NCBI GenBank assembly: GCA_964495375.1
Contig: CAZBWM010000009.1
Location: 72,509 to 136,508 of the forward strand
From: JAIESQ01 sp964495375
GTDB lineage: Bacteria > Planctomycetota > Planctomycetia > Pirellulales > JAEUIK01
Length of the DNA stretch: 64,000 nt
Reading direction: 5' to 3'
Positions 1-9,421 of the stretch are shown here, piece by piece. The number at the start of each line of letters is the position of its first letter. Position 1 is the stretch's first letter. The notes beneath the pieces are model-generated. The model did no database searches. It was not told where the DNA came from and saw nothing but the letters and a program-made list of their open reading frames with translations. Made by a program: the position numbers and the translations under genes.

Positions 1-2
1 GC

Positions 3-989
3 GACCTGGGGGCAAGGGTCACGAAGATTGAGCCCCCGGCGCCCGGCGACTACTCGGCACTCTGGCCGCCGATGGTCGGGCCGGTGTCGGCCGCGTACTT
101 CGCCATCAATCGTGGCAAGCAGGTGCAGTCGCTCAATTTGAAAGACGCCAACGATCGTGAGCGGTTTCTCGCGCTGGCGCGCGAGGCCGATGTCGTCGTC
201 GAGGGCTTTCGTCCCGGCGTGATCGACAAGTTGGGTATCGGTTACGACCGACTCGCCGAGATCAATCCCAAGATCGTCGTCTGCAGCATCTCGGGATACG
301 GCAGTAGCGGACCATATACCATGCGTGGTGGGCACGACCTCAACTATCAGGCCTTGGCCGGCGTGTTGTCGATCTCGGGCGAGCGCGGGGGCGCCCCGCC
401 GAACCCGCCGCTGCAAGTGGCCGACACCGCGGCGGGTTCGTATGCCGCGGCGATGCTGATTTTGGCCGCGCTGTTGGAGTGCCGCCGCACCGGTCGGGGC
501 CAGCATCTCGATGTCAGCATGTCCGAACAGTTGCTCCCCTTGATGACGGCGCTCTATGCGTCGACCGCGGCCGAAGCGCGCGATCCCGCGCCAGACGGCG
601 AGCTGTTAAGCGGCGGCGCGCCGTGCTACCGCATCTATCGCACGGCCGACGACCAGTATCTGTCGGTCGGTTCGCTCGAGCCAAAGTTCTGGCAAGCGCT
701 CGTCGTGGCGCTCGGCTTGCCGGAACTGGCCGAGGAATACCAGATGGGGGGCCCGCGCGCGGAAGAAATTGCCGAGCGCCTGGCCGCGGTGATCGCCACG
801 CGCACGCGCGATGAATGGGCCCGCGTGTTCGCGGACGTCGATGCCTGCGTCGAACCGGTGCTGCGCTTCAGCGAAGTTCAACAGCATCCGCAGTGGCAGT
901 CGCGCGGCAGTTTCGAGGAGTTGCCCACGCCCGACGGCCGCACCATCAGCGTGCCGCGGATGCCGGGATCGTTGGCGGGAATGGAGTAG
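3..989 (+). CDS. CoA-transferase family III (CaiB/BaiF-like), 5' partial
   Basis: The reading frame is open from the window edge, so the N-terminus lies outside; codons from base 3 read DLGARVTKIEPP, which matches the usual start region of class III CoA-transferases. These enzymes move CoA between acyl groups, or act as racemases. The motif RGGHDLNYQALAG (about residue 105 of the visible part) carries the Asp expected to form the aspartyl-CoA thioester intermediate. The glycine-rich stretch and the YLSVGSLEPKFWQAL segment are also typical. It ends at a TAG that lies on the edge of an inverted repeat. The substrate cannot be inferred: there is no partner acyl-CoA enzyme in view. Family assignment is firm, the specific reaction is not. 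Confidence 0.9.
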   Translation, partial: DLGARVTKIEPPAPGDYSALWPPMVGPVSAAYFAINRGKQVQSLNLKDANDRERFLALAREADVVVEGFRPGVIDKLGIGYDRLAEINPKIVVCSISGYGSSGPYTMRGGHDLNYQALAGVLSISGERGGAPPNPPLQVADTAAGSYAAAMLILAALLECRRTGRGQHLDVSMSEQLLPLMTALYASTAAEARDPAPDGELLSGGAPCYRIYRTADDQYLSVGSLEPKFWQALVVALGLPELAEEYQMGGPRAEEIAERLAAVIATRTRDEWARVFADVDACVEPVLRFSEVQQHPQWQSRGSFEELPTPDGRTISVPRMPGSLAGME

Positions 990-1061
990 TGGTTAGTGGT
1001 CAGTGGCTAGTGGTCAGGGTGCGCGATCTGATCACTAGTCACTAGCCACTACTCACTACCC
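988..1061. repeat. Inverted repeat built on TAGTGG/CCACTA units
   Basis: The segment reads as repeated AGTGGTTAGTGG and AGTGGCTAGTGG units, then a short spacer, then their reverse complement (ATCACTAGTCACTAGCCACT). It fills the gap between two convergent genes. It contains the TAG stop of the left gene and provides the last codons and stop of the right one. A longer copy with the same unit lies between gcvH and gcvPA at 22288-22440. Confidence 0.8.
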
Positions 1062-2185
1062 GGTTCCCAGATTGTCGCCGCGAGGTAGCGATCTCCCCTC
1101 GGCGTGTCGTGCCAGTAGTAGACGACGACGACCTTGCCATCGGGCCTCTGCACGCTGCGTGGGTAGCCGATGTCGCGCCCACCGGCGTCAGCGCGCAGCG
1201 TAACCTCTTCGCCCCAGGTACGACCACCATCGCTGCTCAGTTTACCACGCATGCCGTAAGGCGCAGCGCGGTAGCCATACGCTAAGCACAAGCGTCCATC
1301 GGCCAGTTGGATCAAACTCGGCGGGTTTCCTTCGCCGGTATCACGGACCGGTTGATTGAGCAGCGCCCACGATTTGCCATCGTCGTTCGACTGCCAGGCG
1401 TCGATCCAGCGGCGGCGCCCTTCGTGAACGCGCAGCGTGGTCAGTAGATCGCTCGGCCCGATCCGCACGGTCGAAGGCATGATCGCAAAGCCGGCCCGCT
1501 CCGGACCGATCCACGACACGAATTTCCACGTGCGACCGCTATCCGTAGTGCGAACCATCAGCGGCCGCCCTTCCTCGCCGTCTTGCTTGCCCGCCGTGAG
1601 AAACAGCGAGCAGTCGTGCTTGCCGTTGACGACATAGTCGGTGCGGGCGGCGATGCCCGGCGTATCGAACTGTGGTAGCTTGAACGGGCCCTGCCAGCGG
1701 TGGCCGCGATCGTAGGAGTAGTAAAACCGCGACGGCCCAACGTCCGAATCGGTCATCCGCACGGTAAGCGCGAAGTCGGGGTGCGTGAAGTCGATTACGC
1801 CGGGGCAATCGATCGGCACGGGCTGCTTCAACTGCGGCGGGGCAATGCCGTGCAGCGACTTGCCGGTGGGGATCAGGGCGCCGTGCTCGGCCGGGTTCTC
1901 GATCGACCAGGTTTCGCCGCCGTCGAGGCTGCGGGCCAGCAGGTGCTCTTCAGGTTTGTCGTGGTCGATCGCGTGCCGCTCGGTTCCATTGTCTTTCATG
2001 GTGCCGGCGCTGAAGCCGACGAGTATCTCGTTCCCCCAACTCCAGATGCCATGATTGGCGGGCCAACCGCCGAACCGCCCCGGCACGCGATAAACGTCGA
2101 CGTGGTGAACGGCGGGCGCAGCCGCAAGCATCGTTGAACAGAGCGTGGCGTAAGTGGCAACCACGGCAATGAACTTTGGTGACAT
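1049..2185 (-). CDS. Secreted sialidase/exo-alpha-sialidase-like BNR repeat protein
   Basis: A 378-residue protein with an N-terminal signal peptide (MSPKFIAVVATYATLCS, cleavage near AAA). Five Asp-box motifs are spaced along the chain (SLDGGETWS, SYDRGHRWQ, TTDSGRTWK, SNDDGKSWA, SSDGGRTWGE); they mark the turns of a six-bladed sialidase propeller. Known relatives hydrolyse terminal sialic acids or are glycan-binding lectin-like proteins; the catalytic Arg triad and Tyr/Glu pair could not be confirmed by eye. The start at 2185 was preferred to an upstream ATG at 2236 because it follows GAGGTCTCG and begins the signal peptide. The last residues are encoded in the edge of a repeat. It is probably cotranscribed with the membrane protein at 2240-2977, 54 bases upstream. 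Confidence 0.75.
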   Translation of the reverse strand: MSPKFIAVVATYATLCSTMLAAAPAVHHVDVYRVPGRFGGWPANHGIWSWGNEILVGFSAGTMKDNGTERHAIDHDKPEEHLLARSLDGGETWSIENPAEHGALIPTGKSLHGIAPPQLKQPVPIDCPGVIDFTHPDFALTVRMTDSDVGPSRFYYSYDRGHRWQGPFKLPQFDTPGIAARTDYVVNGKHDCSLFLTAGKQDGEEGRPLMVRTTDSGRTWKFVSWIGPERAGFAIMPSTVRIGPSDLLTTLRVHEGRRRWIDAWQSNDDGKSWALLNQPVRDTGEGNPPSLIQLADGRLCLAYGYRAAPYGMRGKLSSDGGRTWGEEVTLRADAGGRDIGYPRSVQRPDGKVVVVYYWHDTPRGDRYLAATIWEPGSE

Positions 2186-2239
2186 CGAGACCTCGGGAAT
2201 GGGTTCAAGGAGCCGTTGTGCAGGACAGGGTGCCATACG

Positions 2240-2977
2240 CTATTCCAACGGGCGATCACGCTGGGCCTGGGCAATCGGCGCGAACAGTGCCCACAATACC
2301 AGAAGATGTGCGCCGCCGAGGACTGCCAGCCAGACGATGACCAGCGGAAACAGTGCTTCGAAGGTGCGCTGGGCGTAGTACCAGCCCTCTTCGTTCGTCA
2401 GGGTGACGATGCCGATGTCTTTGGCGGCGAGTACCAGACCGCAGGCCAGGACCAGCACGTAATACCAGACGCGCGTAGTCGTCGCTTCACTCGTTGATTT
2501 GTTCCGCGCGCGACGACGCACGAAGACCAGGATGCCGATCAACAGCGCGAAGAGATAGTTCCAAGGCGACGTCTTAATGGGGGACGCCCATCCGTGCCCC
2601 ATTCCTGTCATGAACAGCTCGATCAATTGCGCGAATCCGGCGAAGAGAAAGGCCGCCATGGTGAGAAACGCCGGATGCAATGGCTTGCGACGATGCTCCG
2701 CGATGGAATCCGGCTGATTCACGGACGCGTCCCTTGATCCGTAGCTTTCGAGTCGCGGCAAGGACCCTGGGCCGAAGAGTCGATGTATGCCGATCACCAG
2801 CACGACGATGAAGGCAGCGACCAACGACGTCGCGGTGATCAGCACCAGCGCAATCAACAAGTTCTCCGGCGCACGCACGGTCGCCGACAGCGCGATCATG
2901 CACGGCGAGAGAATCGCCAGCGCCAAGAGCGCCTTGCGCAGTGTGAACTGAAAGCGGCGAGGTGCTTCTGGCGGCAT
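2240..2977 (-). CDS. Multi-pass membrane protein of unknown function
   Basis: A 245-residue protein that opens with RRFQFTLRKALLALAIL, a start common to many planctomycete membrane proteins. About six hydrophobic segments are visible: near residues 14-32, 38-62, 105-125, 138-155, 170-188 and 212-235. Charged loops separate them, including one of roughly 40 residues after the second segment. No catalytic or transport motif was recognised. It lies 54 bases upstream of the sialidase-like gene on the same strand, so the two may share a transcript. Function unknown. Confidence 0.6.
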   Translation of the reverse strand: MPPEAPRRFQFTLRKALLALAILSPCMIALSATVRAPENLLIALVLITATSLVAAFIVVLVIGIHRLFGPGSLPRLESYGSRDASVNQPDSIAEHRRKPLHPAFLTMAAFLFAGFAQLIELFMTGMGHGWASPIKTSPWNYLFALLIGILVFVRRRARNKSTSEATTTRVWYYVLVLACGLVLAAKDIGIVTLTNEEGWYYAQRTFEALFPLVIVWLAVLGGAHLLVLWALFAPIAQAQRDRPLE

Positions 2978-3090
2978 CCCTTGATTCTAAGCCGGCGCGG
3001 TTCGCCGCGTTGTCCCAGGGCAGGCCGCAATAGCTGTTAGGTTATGGGACGTCGATGGCGGCCGTGCCCTGGGCTTGGGGACTTCCCCCC

Positions 3091-5043
3091 CTACTCCTCC
3101 TGCTCCCTGAGCTTCGCCAGGATCGAGTAATCCTCAAGCGTCGTCGTATCGCCGACGGTTTCTTTTCCTTCGGCGATATCGCGCAGCAAGCGCCGCATGA
3201 TCTTGCCGCTGCGCGTCTTGGGGAGCGAGCCGGTGAAGTGGATGTTGTCGGGCTGCGCCAAGGCGCCGATCTCTTTGCGAACGTGCTTGCGCAGCTCGTC
3301 GCGCAGGGCGTCGTTCGCTTCACCCCCCTTGAGCGTGACGAAGACGCTGACCGCCTGACCCTTGATCTCGTCGGGCCTACCGACCGCCGCGGCTTCGGCC
3401 ACGCGCGGATGGCTCACCAGCGCGCTCTCGATTTCGATCGTGCTGAGCCGATGCCCTGAGACGTTCAGCACGTCGTCGATGCGCCCCATGATCCAGTAGT
3501 AGCCGTCGGCGTCGCGGCGGGCGTTGTCGCCGGCCAGGTACTTGCCTGGCACCTTCGACCAGTACTGTTCCTGGTAGCGGGCGTCGTCTCCCCAAATGCC
3601 ACGCAGCATGCCAGGCCACGGTTTCTCCATCACCAGCCAGCCGCCGGAGCCTTCTGGCACCGGCTTGCCCGTGGCGTCGACAATCGCCGGAATGATGCCG
3701 GGCAAGGGGCGCGTGCAACTCCCCGGCTTAGTGGCGATCGCACCGGGCAGCGGGCTCATCATGATTCCGCCCGTCTCGGTTTGCCACCAGGTGTCGACGA
3801 TCGGGCAGCGGCGCTGGCCGATCTTCTCGTGATACCACATCCAGGCTTCGGGATTGATCCCTTCGCCCACCGTGCCCAACAACCGCAAGCTCGACAAGTC
3901 GTGCGCGTCGGGCCAGTGATCGCCCCACTTGATGAAGGCGCGAATGGCAGTCGGCGCGGTGTACAAGATGTTCACGCGGTAGCGCTCGATGATCTCCCAG
4001 AAGCGCCCCTCGTCGGGCCAGTTGGGGGCTCCCTCATACATCACCACGCTGGCGCCGTTGGCCAGCATGCCGTAGACGACGTAGCTGTGCCCGGTGATCC
4101 AACCGATATCGGCCGTACACCAGAAGGTGTCTTCTTCGCGGAGGTCGAACACCCACTCGGCGGTTTTCTTGGTGAACAGGTTGTAGCCGGCCGTGGTGTG
4201 CTTGATCCCCTTGGGTTTGCCGGTCGAGCCGCTCGTGTAGAGGATGAACAGCGGCGCTTCGCTATCGAGCGGCGTGGCCGGGCAGTCGGCGCTGGCCTCG
4301 TCGACGACGTCGTGCCACCACAGGTCGCGATCGTGCTGCATGTGGACGTGATTGCCCAGGCGGCGCAGCACGATGCACTTCTCGACCGTCGGCGATTTCT
4401 TCAGCGCCTCGTCAACCGTGGCTTTGAGTTGCAGTTGCTGCCCACGACGCCAGCCGCCGTCGGCCGTGATTTGCAGCCGGGCCTTGGCGTCGTTATTGCG
4501 ATCGGCGATCGCTTCGGCCGAGAAGCCACCGAAAATCACCGAGTGGACCGCGCCGATTCGCGCGCAAGCCAACATGGCAATCGCCAGCTCAGGCACCAAC
4601 GGCATGTAAATCGAGACCACGTCCCCCGGTTTGATGCCCAGGCCTTTCAGCACGTTGGCAAACTTGCAGACTTCGTAATGCAGCGTTTGATAGGTGTAAA
4701 CGCGGCGGTCGCCCGGCTCCCCTTCCCAGATGAGCGCGGCCTTGTTCTTGCGCGGCGTGTCGAGGTGAATGTCGAGGCAGTTGTACGCGAGGTTGGTTTG
4801 CCCACCGACGAACCATTGGGCGAACGGTTCGTTCCACTCGAGCACTTTGTCGAACGGCTTGAACCAGTGCAGTTCGGCGGCGTGGCGTCCCCAGAACTTC
4901 TCGATGTCGGCGGCCGCTTCCTTCCAGGTTTTTTCGTATTCGGCCAGCGACTTGATGCGGGCCTTGGCCGAAAACTCGGCCGGGGGCGGAAAGAGCCGCT
5001 TCTCTTGCATCACATTGTCGACCTGGCCGGCTCGATCTGCCAT
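3091..5043 (-). CDS. acs: Acetyl-CoA synthetase (acetate-CoA ligase, AMP-forming)
   Basis: A 650-residue cytoplasmic enzyme that activates acetate with ATP and CoA to give acetyl-CoA, AMP and pyrophosphate; the length equals that of bacterial Acs. The ANL-family phosphate-binding loop YTSGSTGKPKG is near residue 270, the TVGEGINPEAWMWY region near 400, DTWWQTETGG follows, and the C-terminal LPKTRSGKIMRR (about 608-620) carries the catalytic lysine that Pat/CobB-type systems acetylate. The start at 5043 (MADRAGQVDN) follows GAGGGAG at good spacing; an in-frame start at 5157 would add 38 residues unlike the family. It appears monocistronic, with GYF_2 gene 256 bases upstream. Confidence 0.96.
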   Translation of the reverse strand: MADRAGQVDNVMQEKRLFPPPAEFSAKARIKSLAEYEKTWKEAAADIEKFWGRHAAELHWFKPFDKVLEWNEPFAQWFVGGQTNLAYNCLDIHLDTPRKNKAALIWEGEPGDRRVYTYQTLHYEVCKFANVLKGLGIKPGDVVSIYMPLVPELAIAMLACARIGAVHSVIFGGFSAEAIADRNNDAKARLQITADGGWRRGQQLQLKATVDEALKKSPTVEKCIVLRRLGNHVHMQHDRDLWWHDVVDEASADCPATPLDSEAPLFILYTSGSTGKPKGIKHTTAGYNLFTKKTAEWVFDLREEDTFWCTADIGWITGHSYVVYGMLANGASVVMYEGAPNWPDEGRFWEIIERYRVNILYTAPTAIRAFIKWGDHWPDAHDLSSLRLLGTVGEGINPEAWMWYHEKIGQRRCPIVDTWWQTETGGIMMSPLPGAIATKPGSCTRPLPGIIPAIVDATGKPVPEGSGGWLVMEKPWPGMLRGIWGDDARYQEQYWSKVPGKYLAGDNARRDADGYYWIMGRIDDVLNVSGHRLSTIEIESALVSHPRVAEAAAVGRPDEIKGQAVSVFVTLKGGEANDALRDELRKHVRKEIGALAQPDNIHFTGSLPKTRSGKIMRRLLRDIAEGKETVGDTTTLEDYSILAKLREQEE

Positions 5044-5299
5044 CACTCGATACTCCCTCTCGGTTTCCCCGGGACTGCGGCGCGTGGTCCACGCGCTTGT
5101 GGCGCATGAAATCGCGCTACGCAGCACAAGGTAAAGGGGTGCGCCGGCGGGTGTCAAATGGCGCGATGGATGGAATCGAGTCGCGTTGGAGGGGGACGGG
5201 AGTTCCTTCTGGCCTTGCTACACACGGGGTTCGAAGACGTTTACCAGAATCGATTCCCATCCCCGTTGCGATCGCGGCATCGGGCAAGTGTGGCGCCAA

Positions 5300-6604
5300 C
5301 TATTGCCGGAACAACACGTAGATCAGCACGGGCACCAGGCCGATGACTGCCAGCGCCAACAGGCCGATGATCAGCGCAGTGACGCGCTGAGCCTTGCGGC
5401 GCTTGGCCGCCAGTATGGCAGCGGGAGGTAGCGGCGCGGCGGTCGGTGCTTCGGGAATTACCGCACTAGTGGGGTTGAGTCGCGGATCTGTCGAAGGGGC
5501 TGGCGCGCCGAATGGCGCCGGCGCGCTCCCACCGCCGAGTGCCAACGAACTAGCCGGCGATGGTGGTCGAGCTGTCGGGGCCGCCGACATAGCCGGCGCA
5601 GCACCGGGGATCGCCGGCGGCACGCGCTGCGCCACCACGGCGAACGTCGCTTCGCTGGGGCGCCATTGGGGCCAGCCTTCGCGCCAGACCAGGCAGCCCG
5701 GCGGCACGCGACCCTCGTCCAACCAGCGACGCATGGCGTCGCCCGACGCGGGTCCAAATAGTTCGCCTGACACGAGCCGCACATACCACACGGCGTGCGG
5801 CAACTCGCTGATCGGGTCGATCGTGGGCATGCCGCCGGCGAGCGGTGGGGCAGGGGGGGGAGTGGCCGGTTGATACGCAGCGCCGCCAGCGCCTGGCGAG
5901 GCTTGCGCGGCCGGTACCGCGACGCTCGACGGGGCGCGACTCGCGGGCGCTGTCGGCGAAGCTTGCGGAACGGCAGTTTGTGGCGCCGCTGCTTGCGGCG
6001 CGGCAGCCGGAGCGGTCGGCGGCGAAGCGGCCCCGCGCGCGGCGGCCGTCAGTTCTTCGAGGTCGGGCAGGTCCTCGAAGCGGTTGCCTGCCGCCAGGAG
6101 ATCGTCTTCGATTGGCGCGCTAGGAGTGTTGGCTTGCGAAGCGGGCGGCACGATCGCAAAATCTTCGCCGATCTCCAGCGCAATGCCGCCGGCGCCGTCA
6201 GGCTGATCAAACGGGCGCTGCGTCGCCTCGGGAGCGGCCTGGCTCGATGCGACAGCGGTCGCGGGAGCGGTCTCAGCACGGGCGTCCGCAGCATCGGGCC
6301 GCCCGGCGTCAGGGCGTGGACCAATGGGTGTCGGAGCAGGCACGACGGGTATCTCGACCGATGGCATCGTCGGCACAAGATGCGATTGCACCGCGAAGTC
6401 ACCGATATCGTTGTCTTCTTCGAGGAACGCGTCCCCTTCGTTTGGCGATCGGGCGCCTCCCAGCGATTCGACCCGGATGTTCTTGATCGATTCAGACGGG
6501 ATTACGAACCGCTCGCCACAATGCGGACAAATGCCGCGCTGCCCGGCCAGGAACGCCTTGACGTTCAGCTTATGACCGTTCGGACAAAGAAAGCGAATAC
6601 CCAT
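5300..6604 (-). CDS. GYF_2 domain protein with N-terminal zinc ribbon and C-terminal membrane anchor
   Basis: A 434-residue protein. Residues 1-35 (RFLCPNGHKLNVK then CPHCGERF) form a probable zinc ribbon with paired CPxGH and CPxCG. A long Ala/Pro/Thr-rich linker follows. Near residue 265-320 is a GYF_2 (DUF4339) domain, seen as WYVRLVSGELFGPAS, then W-L-DEGRVPPGCLVW and EGWPQW. The chain ends in one hydrophobic segment (ALIIGLLALAVIGLVPVLIY), suggesting a C-terminal tail anchor. GYF_2 domains are thought to bind proline-rich peptides; the role here is unknown. The start at 6604 gives MGIRFLCPNGH; an upstream ATG at 6691 lies inside a repeat and was rejected. Confidence 0.75.
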   Translation of the reverse strand: MGIRFLCPNGHKLNVKAFLAGQRGICPHCGERFVIPSESIKNIRVESLGGARSPNEGDAFLEEDNDIGDFAVQSHLVPTMPSVEIPVVPAPTPIGPRPDAGRPDAADARAETAPATAVASSQAAPEATQRPFDQPDGAGGIALEIGEDFAIVPPASQANTPSAPIEDDLLAAGNRFEDLPDLEELTAAARGAASPPTAPAAAPQAAAPQTAVPQASPTAPASRAPSSVAVPAAQASPGAGGAAYQPATPPPAPPLAGGMPTIDPISELPHAVWYVRLVSGELFGPASGDAMRRWLDEGRVPPGCLVWREGWPQWRPSEATFAVVAQRVPPAIPGAAPAMSAAPTARPPSPASSLALGGGSAPAPFGAPAPSTDPRLNPTSAVIPEAPTAAPLPPAAILAAKRRKAQRVTALIIGLLALAVIGLVPVLIYVLFRQ

Positions 6605-6649
6605 CGTGGCGACCGAACACCTCTGAGGATCGACCCAGAACCCTGCTAA

Positions 6650-6747
6650 GGATCGAACGAAGAATAACTTCCTGTATTCGGAACCCCTCACCCTACCCTC
6701 TCCCGCAAGGGGAGAGGAGTTGAGGAGAAGTTATTCTTCGTTCGACC
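6650..6747. repeat. Hairpin repeat family 1, copy A
   Basis: The outer arms are TCGAACGAAGAATAACTTC (left) and its exact complement on the right, with only the bases near the tips differing. Between them lies the core CCCCTCACCCTACCCTCTCC, then CGCAAGGGGAGAGG, itself a smaller hairpin. The element is about 98 bp. Copies B-E are at 8858, 20132, 52754 and 53026. It sits between divergent genes (5300-6604 and 7035-8852). The rest of 6605-7034 shows no gene. Confidence 0.85.
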
Positions 6748-7034
6748 TGAAACTCGCCGGCCCTGCCACCCGCAGCGGCGGCGCCTCACACAAAAGACCC
6801 TGCTCGCAACGGGGGCGCAGACCGGCTAGGGGGAGCTGTTCTCGATCGATCCGCGCCCAGTTCCTGCTTGCCGACCCCTGCCGGATTGTTCTTGCCATTA
6901 TAGGTTTCGGGGCAGGTGGCGTTGATAGGGGGGTGGTCGAATCGTTACCATCGCGCACGCCGGAATGGGGGTCGAAGCTCCCAAATCGGTGACTGCGCTA
7001 CCGCTGACAGTACATAACTGAGGCGAATTTACGT

Positions 7035-8852
7035 ATGAGCTTTGACGGCTGGTTCACGATCGGGCTGGTCGGTTTGGTGCTGTTGGCGCTGATGCTTACG
7101 CAGTTGGCCCCCGACGTCATCCTGGTGGCCGGCCTGACCGCGCTCATGTTGTCTGGCATTCTCTCGCCCGACGAAGCCCTGGCCGGCCTGGCCAACGAAG
7201 GGATGGTCACTGTCGGCGTGCTCTTCATCGTGGGGGCCGGGGTCCGCGAAACGGGGAGCGTTGACTGGATCGCCCACCGGTTGTTTGGCCGCCCCGAAGG
7301 CAAGACGAACGTCGTTATGCGGCTGATGGCGCCCGTCGCCGCGCTCAGCGCTTTCATGAACAACACGCCGCTCGTGGCGATGCTCATTCCGGCCGTGGCC
7401 GATTGGGCGAAGCAATTGCGCATCCCCGTGTCGCGGGTGATGATACCACTGTCGTTCGCGGCCATTCTCGGCGGCACCTGCACGTTAATTGGCACCAGCA
7501 CCAACCTGGTGGTCAACGGGATGTTGATTCGAGCGGCCGAAAAGCACCCCGACTTGCCGCACGGCCTGTCGATGTTCGACATCGCCTGGGTAGGTTTGCC
7601 CGCGGCACTGGCGGGCATGGCCTTCATCACGCTGGTTGGTATTCGCTTGCTGCCCGACCGACGGCCGGCGATCAGCCGGCAAGACGACCCGCGGGAATAC
7701 ACCGTCGAAATGATGGTGCCGATTGACTCGCCACTCGATGGGAAAACGATCGAACAGGCCGGGCTGCGGCACTTGGAGGGCGTCTATTTGGCCGAGATCG
7801 ATCGCGATGGCACCGTGCTGCCGGCCGTGTCGCCGCAGGAGCGGCTGCGCGACGGCGACCGGCTGATCTTCGTCGGCATCGTCGATTCGGTGGTCGAGCT
7901 GCGCAAGATTCGCGGGCTGGTGCCGTCGACCAATCAGGTGTTCAAGCTGTCGGCGCCGGCCACCGAGCGCACCCTGGTCGAGGCTGTGGTATCGGACACG
8001 TGCCCCGTTGTGGGCCGCACGATTCGCGAAGGTCGCTTCCGCACGATGTACAACGCGGCCGTGATCGCGGTCGCCCGTAATGGGCAGCGCTTGCGGCAAA
8101 AGATCGGCGATATCGTGCTCCGGGCCGGCGATACGCTGCTCTTGGAATCGCACCCGTCGTTCGCCATGCAGCAGCGGAACAATCGCGATTTCTTTCTGGT
8201 GAGCACGGTGGAAGACTCGACCCCGCCGCGGCACGAACGCGCCCTGCTGTCGATGGGCATTCTGCTGGGCATGGTGACCCTGGTAACGCTGGGGCAGTCG
8301 GGCTGGTTCGAAGGCACGCTACTGGCCAAAGTGTCGATGCTCAAGGCGAGCCTGGCGGCCGCCGGGCTGATGCTGGTGACGCGCTGCGTGAGTGTGTCGG
8401 CGGCGCGCAAGAGCATCGACTGGTCGGTGCTGTTGGCGATCGCGGCGTCGTTTGGCATCGGCGCCGCGCTCGAAAAGACGGGAGCCGCGCAAGAGATGGC
8501 CGAAGGAATGATCCGCCTCGCTGGCGGCAACGCCTGGGGATCGTTGGCCGTGGTCTACGCGGTGACGCTGATTGTGACCGAGCTGATTACCAACAACGCC
8601 GCGGCCGCGCTGATGTTCCCGCTGGCGCTGGCCACGAGCCGCGACCTGTCGGCCAACCCGATGCCGTTTATTATCGCCGTGATGATGGCGGCCTCGGCCG
8701 GCTTCGCCACGCCGATTGGCTATCAGACGAACCTGATGGTCTACGGCCCCGGCGGCTACCGCTTCAGCGACTACGTGAAGGTCGGAGTGCCGCTCGACAT
8801 TCTGGTGGGTGTGGTGACCGTGGGCCTGGCGCCGTTGGTATGGCCGTTTTGA
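7035..8852 (+). CDS. SLC13/DASS-type permease with two RCK_C (TrkA_C) domains
   Basis: A 605-residue inner-membrane transporter of the SLC13/ion transporter superfamily, whose members move dicarboxylates, sulfate, citrate or other anions, usually with Na+. Two hydrophobic halves flank a cytoplasmic insert of about 175 residues. The first half carries FMNNTPLVAMLIP and LIGTSTNLVVNG, the second ITNNAAAALMFPLA and TPIGYQTNLMVYGPGG; these are the paired substrate/Na+ hairpins of the fold. The insert holds two RCK_C domains (about 218-290 and 310-378), each ending in a RxGDxLxx-type strand (LRDGDRLIFVG, LRAGDTLLLES), probably ligand sensors. GAGG precedes the ATG. The substrate cannot be named; no metabolic neighbour helps. 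Confidence 0.9.
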   Translation: MSFDGWFTIGLVGLVLLALMLTQLAPDVILVAGLTALMLSGILSPDEALAGLANEGMVTVGVLFIVGAGVRETGSVDWIAHRLFGRPEGKTNVVMRLMAPVAALSAFMNNTPLVAMLIPAVADWAKQLRIPVSRVMIPLSFAAILGGTCTLIGTSTNLVVNGMLIRAAEKHPDLPHGLSMFDIAWVGLPAALAGMAFITLVGIRLLPDRRPAISRQDDPREYTVEMMVPIDSPLDGKTIEQAGLRHLEGVYLAEIDRDGTVLPAVSPQERLRDGDRLIFVGIVDSVVELRKIRGLVPSTNQVFKLSAPATERTLVEAVVSDTCPVVGRTIREGRFRTMYNAAVIAVARNGQRLRQKIGDIVLRAGDTLLLESHPSFAMQQRNNRDFFLVSTVEDSTPPRHERALLSMGILLGMVTLVTLGQSGWFEGTLLAKVSMLKASLAAAGLMLVTRCVSVSAARKSIDWSVLLAIAASFGIGAALEKTGAAQEMAEGMIRLAGGNAWGSLAVVYAVTLIVTELITNNAAAALMFPLALATSRDLSANPMPFIIAVMMAASAGFATPIGYQTNLMVYGPGGYRFSDYVKVGVPLDILVGVVTVGLAPLVWPF

Positions 8853-8857
8853 GCGAG

Positions 8858-8950
8858 GGCCGAGAAGTAACTTCCCGTTCTCCTCGCCCCTCACGCTAGC
8901 CTCTCCCTCGAGGGGAGAGGGAACAAGGAGACGTTATCTCTCGGCGGTTC
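8858..8950. repeat. Hairpin repeat family 1, copy B
   Basis: The left arm GGCCGAGAAGTAACTTCCCG pairs imperfectly with GACGTTATCTCTCGGCGG on the right. The core is CCCCTCACGCTAGCCTCTCC then CTCGAGGGGAGAGGG. It lies directly after the SLC13-type gene, and could act as its 3' hairpin. The rest of the gap to 9070 holds no gene. Confidence 0.8.
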
Positions 8951-9069
8951 CGAAGGAGAGTCTGCTCGGGCTGAGATCCGAGCGGGGCACACAGCAAGTG
9001 TGCCGAAAGAGTTAGGCAACGCGCGACACCGACGTCAGGACACCCGGTTATTCCGGTCCCTAATGCACG

Positions 9070-9270
9070 CTATTCTGGCGCATACTGCACGTCGGGCGCG
9101 ACAATAGCGCCGAGGTCGATCAACTGGCTACGCATGTCGTCGCTGAGGTCTTCGACCGCCAACAAACGCCGATAGTCGTTTTGCAGGGCGATATCGACGT
9201 CGTGATTGCGAAGAAAGGCCAGCACGTCGGCGTAGTGATCGTCGTCGCTGGAGCGGACTTTGTAACGCAT
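9070..9270 (-). CDS. Small acidic protein, possible free inhibitor-I9-like domain
   Basis: A 66-residue protein with no signal peptide or membrane segment, preceded by AGGAAGAG at the ATG. It is 151 bases downstream of a subtilase gene on the same strand. The pattern starts with a beta strand (MRYKVRSSDDD), has a helix (YADVLAFLRNHDV), then RRLLAVEDLSDDM and ends VAPDVQYAPE. That order and the terminal P-D-x-Q-Y resemble subtilase propeptide (I9) domains, and the neighbouring subtilase has VEPDFQY just before its catalytic domain. Family membership is an inference from pattern only. Otherwise a hypothetical protein. Confidence 0.5.
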   Translation of the reverse strand: MRYKVRSSDDDHYADVLAFLRNHDVDIALQNDYRRLLAVEDLSDDMRSQLIDLGAIVAPDVQYAPE

Positions 9271-9421
9271 CTCTTCCTTCCTGAACTTCGCAGGACGCCT
9301 GCCGAGCTTAATTGCGAAGTCTGTGTAAGTCTAGATCGGTAGGGTCCGGCGACAAGTTGGTGTTCTTTGTGCCCACCATGGTCGCTCGTTCACCGACCCC
9401 GACCGTTCTGCGTCAGAACTC

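Noticed and set aside
3781..5109. Long open frame (442 codons) on the plus strand opposite acs
   Set aside because: The minus strand frame is unmistakable acetyl-CoA synthetase; the antisense frame has Arg/Pro/His-rich composition and no family resemblance. High GC with G/C at third positions opens antisense frames.
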